A stretch of DNA of 64,000 nucleotides from Viola odorata (taxonomy: Eukaryota; Streptophyta; Magnoliopsida; Malpighiales; Violaceae): assembly GCA_963691705.1 (NCBI GenBank), contig OY829545.1, positions 31,669,475-31,733,474 of the forward strand, written 5' to 3'. Made by a program: the position numbers and the translations under genes. Of the stretch, positions 55,935-64,000 are shown in pieces; the stretch's first letter is position 1; every line of letters starts with the position of its first letter. Below the pieces are notes generated by a model. That model searched no databases. It was not told where the DNA came from and saw only the letters and a list, made by a program, of their open reading frames with translations.

Positions 55935-57988
55935 GCCTCCATCATCACCTACCACCTTTTCTTCCCGTCGGTTTGCAGCCACACATGCAAACCGACTTCA
56001 ATTTTTTCCTTCCTCTATAAATAGCATACTTCTAGCAATAAATCAAGGGCACCAAATCCTCATCTTAATCTCTATTTCTTGCACTACCTTCTTGGCAAAT
56101 TGCTCTCCCGGACAAGTAAGCTCCCTCTCTCTCTAGTTTTCTTTAATTTTCATTTTTGCTTGTAATGCATGAATAAATTGTTAAAACTTGCCTCACATGT
56201 TTAGTTTTCGTGTTAATTACGTCCTCCTTGCCTCAATTGAATTGCGCAGTGCCTTGAGTAATTAATAGCCATATGTGCGTATTAATTAGCTTGATTTTCC
56301 ATGTAAAATTGCCACTGTTTTGCTTTAAGTTTTCTTGCTGTTTTCGTTGTTTTGGGCTGCTGTTGTGCTACTGGTTCTGTTTGAGTTGGTTTGAGTGTGT
56401 TTCGTGGATTTGGCTCCACCTTGGTAGCCGGCCATGGTGGCCGGCGTTGTGGGGAAGAAGAGAGGAAGAAGAAAATGTAAGGCGGGAAAGGGAGAGGGAA
56501 GAGAGGTGATGGGCTTCAGCCCATCTTTATTTTAAATTAAAATTTGGGCTTAGCTTATGCCAAGCCCATTTTTTAATGTCCAAAATTCAAATGTGGGACC
56601 CACTTATTTTCGTCAAAATCACATGAAATATTCGTATACTTTTATGACATGCTTAAATCATATGAATTGTTCGTATGCTTTCATGACATCACATGAAATA
56701 TTCGTATGCTCCTTTTTCGTGATTATGACATGATAAATTATCAAAAATATTCGTATGATAGCATGTTATGGACAATTTGTTTATTTGCTATGCCATGCTT
56801 TATTTAATTAAATGCTTGCATGCTTTAAGTGATTTATTTATGCCATACTTTATTTAATTAAATGCTTGAATGCTTTAAGTGATGTATTTATGCCATGCTT
56901 TATTTAATTAAATGCTTGCATGCTTTAAGTGATTTGTTTATACCATGTTTTATTTAATTAAATGCTTGCATGATTTAAATAATTTATTTATGCCATATTT
57001 TATTTAATTAAATGTTTGCATGCTTCAAATGATTTGTTTATGCCATGTTCTATTTAATTAAATACTTGCATGTTTTGAATGATATGTTGAATTTGTTCGT
57101 CATGCTTTATTTTAATTATTGCTTACATGCTATGAATGATTTATTTATTTGTTTACCATGTTTACTTAATTAATTACTTGTCGTAAATTAAATAAGTGTT
57201 TGCATGCGCTTTTCTTATTTATTATTTTTGAAAACATTGCTAACGCTCTCACTTTGCAAGGAAGATCAAGATCATGCAACGCAAGTATGCTTTCTAGTCT
57301 CTTTTATTTAATGCTTTCCGCAAATATTACTTGCACGCATGCTATTTAAAAATGTTAAAGAACTCATATCGTATTCGTATGCATGATAAAATCAACGCAC
57401 ATGCTTACTTGTTTAAATCACTTGCTTTGTTTATGCCATGAAATTAACTGCTATACATTGATACATGAGCATGGTGGCTTCGATTCCCACACGGTTACAT
57501 GCATTCATAAAAATGGTACGATGTTAGTTTTTATCCATGATAGGATCACGTAGTAATTAATTAATCATGCATGGTCCAATGATAAAAATGGGGGAACGTC
57601 CGCTCTAGCATACGAACAAACGGTAACCCCGTCCTTCAGTCCCTATCGGAAATAACAATGTCCCGACGAAATATGCTAAGATGTAACGTCACCTTTGAGG
57701 TCCAATTTACATGCTAAAATATTTTCAAACACCTTTAACCGGTAACCTTTTTAAGGATGTGACTTGGGTGCCTAACACTTTTCCAAGTCCATAATACGAC
57801 CTCAAACCTTCGTTCTTTGGTTTAGACCACATGTGCCTTAGTTTTTATTTTTATGCCATGACGCTTAGGTTCCCTAAACCTTAGAAAATATTAGGGTGGC
57901 GACTTCATTGCATTATGCGAAGCATCCATTTATGCTTAGCATCCGTCCTGAACCTTTACTCATTTTCAATGAAAAAATGGGTGCGATA
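55935..57988 (+). repeat. 5' LTR of the plus-strand relative (start missing)
   Basis: The right end reads GGTGCGATA, then PBS. Its last ~300 bp are the reverse complement of a diverged version of 6000-6300. A TATA box (TATAAATAG) lies at 56016-56024. 56790-57060 holds five to six ~60-bp AT-rich units with TTTATTTAATTAAATGCTTG. Confidence 0.75.
56016..56024 (+). promoter_or_regulatory. LTR TATA box
   Basis: TATAAATAG in a CCTC-TATAAATAG-CATAC context. Confidence 0.6.
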
Positions 57989-57991
57989 GTT

Positions 57992-58010
57992 TGGCGACTT
58001 CACTAGGGAC
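57992..58010 (+). other. Primer-binding site of the plus-strand relative
   Basis: TGGCGACTTCACTAGGGAC, one base different from the LARD PBS. Confidence 0.75.
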
Positions 58011-58542
58011 TAGTAGGGTCGAAGCCGGTTTTTTTTAGGTGTTTATTTTTTTATTTACTTGTTTTAATGAACTATTTTCGTGACTATTTGTCATTGCTTT
58101 GATCAACTGTCACACGCATCGCATGCATAGGCCCTCCACCCAGGGGTCGCCATACCAAATAAGTTAGAAAGGATAGTAGTGACGCCCTGGGACTCATGTC
58201 CTAGGTAGTGTTCGCAAACTCCACTCGGACAAACCCTTAAAGCTAGCCGAAAGGTGTCCTGGTTCTGCAAGGAATTGGTTGACGCTTGCCGACACTTTAG
58301 GGACCATTCTATGGTATTTTCTAGGAGCTTTCGGCTGTTAGAGTCTAGTCGACGACAAAAGCCCTCACCACGTGCATCATACTTGTTTTATCGTGGCTTG
58401 GTTTACCATGTTTTCTACATTTTTCCTCACTTCCGCACCATTTTTAGTAATACATGTAAAGAACCTAGTAGCACATTTTGCGCAAATTACTAATACTAGA
58501 ACTCTATTTTATTTTTCCCAGGAACCCAACCTGCTTATCAAG
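58011..58542 (+). promoter_or_regulatory. Leader before ORF1 with a splice-acceptor-like site
   Basis: Its reverse complement matches the LARD leader (46444-46934). It ends TTTTATTTTTCCCAG|G at 58507-58522, just before the ORF1 ATG, which suggests a 5' untranslated intron. No coding feature. Confidence 0.4.
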
Positions 58543-60268
58543 ATGCCAGTGCCCGTGTTACTTTCGCTTGATACTTTTGGGGCAAGGAGTTTCAAATATC
58601 AAGCCAGCAGAGGAGATCTGTTAGTAGCCGGTTTTATTCCTGATGTCACAACCAAAATTAAATTGGAGGTTTCAAACTTTGACGTGGTCAAAATTAGGAA
58701 ATTAAGGAATGAGTTGACCCCAAACGAGGCCAAGCAGTTCAAAAGTAGCTACGGAAAATTACTGACTATGATGGACGTGAGAGTTGATTGGGGTTACATC
58801 CGGGAAACCCTAAAATTTTATGACCCATACTATCATTGTTTTTCTTTTAATGGAGGAATAGACTTGACTCCTATGTTAGAAGAATATGCCACTCTACTGT
58901 GCTTCACTTCGCCCATTTCAACCATATACCAGAATGTCCACCTTGACTCCTCCAGCGTCAAGTTAAGACTTGACAAATGGTTAGGGATCACCACTCGTGT
59001 GAGAGAGGGAGACTATGTGTGGTGTTGGTCAGACATCGAAAGTCAGTTTTGGAGGTCTCAAGGGAAGAGGCGCTTAAGGGTTCTAGCTTTTGCGGTGGTA
59101 GGACTTGTGTTGTTTCAGAAAATGAAGGACGTGATTGATTTTGAGGCCGCCAACATCTTCTATGAAATGGAAGCCAATGCTATCAACCCCACGGCAACCA
59201 TTCTAGCCGAAACTTTCTGTTCCTTAGACCTTTGCCGAAGGAAAGGGAAAGGAAAGCTTACATGTTGCACGCAATTGCTGACTATGTGGATGATTAGTCA
59301 CTTCAAGCAAACACCCGATCAATCCCTCTTCTCCGCGAACTACTTAGGTTTGACCCCTTTTGCCAAAGTCATTGATGTGATGGCCACAAACATTTGGAAA
59401 ACAGAAGACAAGGATGTTTGGGTCGAAAGATTTGTCAACCTCTCAGAAGAAGATTTCATGTGGCATGCTAAGTGGCTACGGGCCATCAATCCCATCGTTT
59501 GCTGCGGGTCTTTGCCTTGGGTTCCATTAATCAGAGCACGAGGTTGCGTCCATTACTGCCCCGCCCTCACTTTGAGACAGTTTTGCATCATGCAAATCAT
59601 CCCCGCAACCTTTGGCATGACAACATCTAGTCTACCGCATGCTACGGAGCATTTGAATCGCGTCCAATATGCTCTCGATTGGGCTTACCCATTTTGCCTC
59701 GAAGGACACACCGTCCCCACCTTGCTAATGTTAGAATACCCACAATGGAGGAGGAATCGAGCCAACGACAATATCTTGCCCCACTTGGAAAATCACAAGC
59801 CTATGGAAGAGGAGGGCGAGTCCCGCACCGATGAAGGACTTGAGGTCATGGCCCACGCCCAGTTAGCAAGTCAGCTACACACGGTGACAGAAGAGAGATT
59901 ATTTTTCCTCGGAAAGGGAGAGCTTGATAGCGGAGAAAACTGACTTAGAACTCAAGGTGCGCGAATGGGAAAGGCGCCATGAGGACAATGTCCGTTTGGG
60001 TTTGGCAAATCAAAGGTTGGCATTCGACGACTTCAAGAAGCGCATGGTAGAGGAAGTCCGTAAGACGGAAGCATCAAGTGCAATAATCAAAGATAAGGAT
60101 GCGGTAATAAAGGTTTTGACAACTCATGCCAATGAGAAGAATGGGGAAAGACAAACCTTACAAGCACGAGTGGCCACATTAGAAGCCGAAGTGATGATGC
60201 AAAAGGGAGAAATGGCATCGCTAGAATACTTTTTGGGTGAGAAAGCGGACCCCGACTTCCGAGGTTGA
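58543..60268 (+). pseudogene. Ogre-type ORF1 protein, one frameshift
   Basis: Protein found between the 5' LTR and gag in Ogre/Tat elements; function unknown. The first frame runs from ATG 58543 to a stop at 59943 (466 aa). Recognisable marks are YDPYYHCFSFNGGIDLTPMLEEY and NPTATILAETFCSLDLCRR. Its C-terminal coiled coil is in the +1 frame (59888-60268), so a one- or two-base change between 59885 and 59940 split it. Otherwise no stop occurs over 1.7 kb, so the break looks recent. Translation may begin upstream, since the frame is open from 58372, but the ATG at 58543 is shared with the LARD remnant. Confidence 0.78.
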
Positions 60269-60599
60269 CGCCTTCAAAAGAAAGAAGCATGCACCCGGCA
60301 CCCCAAAATCTTGTTTGTGCCCAATGTAACTTTTAGACTTTGTCTACTAGCTTTTGTATGAATCTAGATAGTGGATCCAACATATATTGGTTGTGTCCTT
60401 TTTGAAAAAAATCATCAATGACAAAGCTTGTAAATTATTCGGATAAATTATGTAAGTTCTCTTATTTTTCGCAAAAAATGTTGAAAGACCATTACTCCCG
60501 AATATATAACTCTCCTTAAACTCAAAATAATACCCGAAGCAAAATAAATACCGGCACAAAGGACTGACCTTGGAAATAAAAGCACACTCACAAAAGAAA
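60269..60599 (+). other. ORF1 3' flank
   Basis: The sequence after the ORF1 stop matches the reverse of 46205-46246, then AT-rich spacer. No gene seen. Confidence 0.4.
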
Positions 60600-61690
60600 A
60601 TATTTTAACGCAAGAAATAGTTGTCATGAGCTCAGCTGCGCGATCTTTTGTCTTGGCCAAAATGGATATGATTTGCCTGGATCCACTTTGATAAAACACA
60701 AAAGACGTTCATAACACATTGAAGCTCGCCCTCACCAAAGTTCATAATTTTCTGGGCAGCCAATCTCTCAAAACAAATTTAACGCAAGGACAGCTGCTCC
60801 TACTCGGTCTCAGCTGCGCAATCTTTTATCTTGGCCAAAATGGATATGATTTGCCTGGATTTTACACTTTAATAAAACATAAAATATGTTAATAACACAT
60901 ATAAATCCACCCCCACAAAATTTCATAAAGTTCTGGGCAGCCAAACTCTCACAAAAAAATTCAGAACGCAAGGACAGTTTGCACCTTCTCGGCCTCAGTT
61001 GCGCAATCTTTTGTCTCGGCCAAAATGGAGATGATTTTCTCGGAGTTTCCATTTGGAGAACACATGAAAGATGTCAGAAACGGGTTGAAATTTAACCATG
61101 CCAAATTTCATAACTTTCTGGGTGGTGCATCTCTCAAAACAAATTTTACACACAAGGACAACCGCTCCTCATCAGTCTCAACTGCGCGCTATTTTACCTT
61201 GGCCAAAACGGATATGATTTACTTGGAGTTTCCACCCGGCCAAAACATAAAATATATTGGCGACAGGTTGAAGTATAACCACGCCAAATTTCATAATTTT
61301 CTAGATAGCCAATATCTCAAAAAAAAAATCCGAAACGCAAGGACAACTGCTTTCATCTGCCTCAGCTGCGCGCTATTTTGTTTTGGCCCGTATCAACACG
61401 ATTGGCTCAGAGTTTCCGCTCGGCCAAGACACGAAAGATGTTGGTAACAGGCTGAAGGTTACCCATGAAAAATTTCAGAAAGTTCTGGGTGACACATCTC
61501 GCACAAATAATTTAGATGTGAAGATGGCCGCTCTCTTCGTCTGCCTCAGCTATGCACTATTTTGTTTCGGCCAATATCGACACGATTGGCTCGGAATTTC
61601 CACTTGGCCAAAACACGAAAGATGTGGTAACGGCTTGAAGATTGCCCACACCAAATTTCAGAATTCTCGGGGCAGCGCATCACAGTCCCA
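60600..61690. repeat. 182-bp tandem array, six units, reverse orientation
   Basis: CAGCTGCGC(G/A)... landmarks at 60633, 60811, 60995, 61179, 61363 and 61547, period 178-184 bp. The units are reverse complements of those at 44390-45890. The open frames here (61025-61447, 61383-61895) are not supported as genes. Confidence 0.9.
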
Positions 61691-62045
61691 AGGAAGGCCC
61701 ACAGAAAGCCACGATTGGCTCCCGAGTCTATCTTTAGCGGCACGCCACCAGTCTCGGCCCCAAATTCCTTCAAAGTCCTTTACGGCCTCCGAGCATCACT
61801 CTAGGTGCTTTCCAGCTAAGTTTTATCATCCATGCTCATCACGGACATGGCTTTCAACAAAACCTCTCGGGATGATAACCTCGCTCTTCAAATAAAGAAT
61901 AAACTCATCAACCCATCACGAAAAGAAAGTGTCCTAGCATGATAACACTAACCGTCCGCCCGGAGTTGTTTTGAGGGTTCCGTCGATGACATTCGAAGTC
62001 ACATTGCGTCGTTGGAATGAATGAAAACTTCTTTCGTATCCCCAC
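61691..62045. other. Interior of the plus-strand relative up to the next LTR
   Basis: No feature recognised. It ends ATCCCCAC at the LTR border; the 5-base duplication cannot be tested because the other end is outside the window. Confidence 0.4.
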
Positions 62046-62949
62046 TGTCGCGCCCTCGAAAATTAACAAAGATAGTCATTTGTGACTGTGCAACGAAATT
62101 TGGGACCTTACAATGCTCGGCGTAAACAGACGCCTCGCAACATGCAATGAAGTCGCCACCATAATTTGGTTGCTAGGTTTAGGGAACCTTAATCGTCATG
62201 GCATAAGAAATATAATAAGGAAAAAAACTAAAGGCACAAAAAAGGGGTCTGGACCCCAGACAAAGGTTCGGGGTCGTATTATGGTCTCGGGAAGGTGTTA
62301 GGCACCCGAGTCACATCTGAAAATGGTTACCGGTTGATGAGAGAGGTGTTTAAAAAGTTGTTTGATAAAATGCGTTTTGAAAAAAAAGGGACCCTCAAAG
62401 GAATCGTCACTTTAGTCTTTTCTATGATCGTGACTGTTCAGGAATAATAAAAAGTTCTTTCGGACGGGGTTACCGTTTATCAAGATCGATTGATTATTCT
62501 TGACCGTAACATGATGGGACTGAATTTTCCGCAAGACTGAATGAGCGCCCTTTTATTTCATCACGTATGATTAGATTGATTGCTATGTGAACCTATCATG
62601 GATTGCTAACAGAGTACAATATTTAAATGATAGATTTTGAAGTGGAAAAACTGGTGTGGGATCGAAAGTCCCCATGTACATGCAGTCAATATATGCGAGA
62701 ATTAAAAATCACATGAGCATGGTATTTTAAGCAACTCTTTAAACACGTTGTTCATGTGGGTTGATTTTAGTTCTAGCAGTTCTATATATCATGCGTACGA
62801 TTGATATTTGCGAAAAGCGTCGAATAAATAAAAAGGAATCGAAAGGCGTACTTTCGAGCGAAGCTTTGAAATTAAAACCTACAAAATGAGAGTGTTAGCG
62901 ATAGCTTGAGAAATCGATAAGCAATTTTATGAGAGCAAGAATTTAAATG

Positions 62950-63330
62950 ACAGTTGATTACATACGAGAAATGATGGATTTCACGCATACGGAAATTAAA
63001 TGCTGAGTTTGATAAGTGCAGGAAAATAAATGACGACAGCTGATTGCATGCGAGAAATGATGGATTTTACGCATACAAGAATTTAAATGCTGAGTTGATT
63101 GCACGCGAAAAATGATTGATTTTACGCCTATGATAATTAAATGCTGAGTTGATTGCATGCGAAAAATGATTTATTTTAAGCATACGAGAATTTAAATGTT
63201 GGGTTGATTGCATGCGAAAAATGATTGATTTTACTCATCCAAGAATTTAAATGCTGTGTTGATTGCATGCGAAAAATGATTGATTTTACGCATACGAAAA
63301 TGAAATGCTGTGTTGATAAGTGCAGAAAAA
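62950..63330. repeat. ~55-bp tandem array inside the LTR
   Basis: Landmark GATTGCATGCGAAAAATGA at about 63042, 63097, 63151, 63205 and 63261. Confidence 0.85.
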
Positions 63331-63670
63331 TTAAATGCTGTTTTGATTCACAGGGGATTTAAAACAGTTTGATTATTTTGCAGAAAGTAAACAGTTGATA
63401 TTTGCGGAAAATATAACAATTGATATTTTGCAGGAAATAAACAGTTTGATATTTACAGAAAATAAACAATTTGATATTTGCAGAAAATAAACAGTTGATG
63501 TTGCGGAAGAATTTCCAGCAGTTTGCGAAAAATTAAAGCAGTTGATATTTGCAGAAGATAAAACAATTGATATTGCAGAAAATAAAACAGTTGATGTTGC
63601 GGAAGAATTTCCAGCAGTTTGCGAAAAATTAAAGCAGTTGATATTTGCAGAAAATTAAAATACGACCGAC
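63331..63670. repeat. ~26-bp tandem array inside the LTR
   Basis: Units with CAGTTGATATTTGCAGAAAA and a larger duplicated part (GTTGCGGAAGAATTTCCAGC at about 63498 and 63595). Confidence 0.8.
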
Positions 63671-64000
63671 CATGTAGGCGGTAAAATGAATAAGTGAATT
63701 TAAATTGCCGAAAGTAAATTGCGGCATTTTAAAGTGCGAATAATTAAACAGTTGATAACTATAGAAAATTAAACAGATGATAGTGCGAAAAATAATCATA
63801 CGAAGCATACGGATTATTTTTACGAAAAAGTGCGATCCGAAGTTTCGGAAAGAATAGAAAATGGGCTGGGCCCAATTGAAAAATGAAAAGAAAATTGAAA
63901 TCGGCCAGGAATAGTTCCTGGCCCAAGGAAATAAATTAAACGGTGATGGGCCAAGCCCATCAACCATGCATACGTGAACAGTGACGAGACATGGCACTGT

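Larger units (their letters stand above)
55935..62045 (+). mobile_element. Plus-strand Ogre/Tat relative, partial
   Basis: Order: 5'-truncated LTR (55935-57988), PBS (57992-58010), ORF1 (58543-60268, frameshifted), 182-bp array, then interruption by a new LTR at 62046. No gag or pol is in the window. It belongs to the same superfamily as the LARD but lies in the opposite direction. Confidence 0.78.
62046..64000 (-). repeat. LTR of another Tat/Ogre-type element (runs off the window)
   Basis: Begins TGTCGCGCCCTCG on the plus strand. It shares the GTCGCCACC, TTTAGGGAACCT, GGTGTTAGGCACCCGAGTCA and GGTTACCGGTT blocks with the LARD LTR but is a clearly different subfamily. There is no PBS at the left, so it is a 3' LTR of a minus-strand element. 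Confidence 0.75.

Noticed and set aside
61025..61895. Two frames of 140 and 170 aa
   Set aside because: They run across the 182-bp array, reading its units; not genes.
1..64000. Host protein-coding gene, rRNA or tRNA gene
   Set aside because: Every supported coding region belongs to a retroelement; the tRNA-like matches are short primer-binding sites only.

Overview
This window is repeat-rich nuclear DNA from a flowering plant with a large genome. It is almost entirely nested Ty3/gypsy LTR retrotransposons of the Athila and Tat/Ogre/Retand lineages. The evidence is the LTRs with TATA boxes, the primer-binding sites (one a perfect 18-nt match to the 3' end of plant tRNA-Asp), the gag-pol polyproteins, the second archaeal-type RNase H typical of Tat elements, and an Ogre-type ORF1. 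I see no host gene, rRNA, tRNA or CRISPR array. Species and chromosome cannot be told from the sequence.

Layout from left to right. (1) 1-3080: the 3' part of an old Athila-type element on the minus strand, with an ORF2 broken by in-frame TAG codons. (2) 3081-5575: the 5' LTR and start of another gypsy element (+), inserted into that ORF2. 5576-5999 is unassigned. (3) 6000-55934: a long minus-strand Tat/Ogre-type non-autonomous element with LTRs of about 2.8 kb (6000-8769; 46957-49257 continued at 55454-55934). It has no gag or pol. It carries several tandem arrays and an ORF1 reduced to its two ends. (4) 11166-40409: a Tat element (+) inserted in (3) with TSD TTAGT. It has 0.53-kb LTRs and one gag-pol frame. 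Behind pol is an 8-kb block with four genes on the opposite strand, each with its own TATA box. Two of them contain introns and are paralogues. (5) 13651-27093: a young, intact-looking Athila element (+) inserted in the gag-pol frame of (4) with TSD ATCCC. It has near-identical 1.73-kb LTRs, an uninterrupted 1841-aa gag-pol and a 745-aa ORF2. (6) 49258-55453: a minus-strand Tat derivative inserted in the right LTR of (3) with TSD CCTAG. It has a decayed gag, and one of its LTRs is chimeric. (7) 55935-62045: part of a plus-strand Ogre/Tat relative with LTR, PBS, a frameshifted ORF1 and a 182-bp tandem repeat. (8) 62046-64000: the start of another minus-strand LTR that runs out of the window.

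The nesting gives the order of events: (1), then (2); (3), then (4), then (5). LTR divergence agrees: about 5 differences in 1.73 kb for (5), about 9 in 0.53 kb for (4), and several percent for (3). The polyproteins of (4) and (5) would supply protease, reverse transcriptase, RNase H and integrase; in (4) the frame is now cut by (5). The least understood part is the antisense gene cluster of (4) at 32231-39108.
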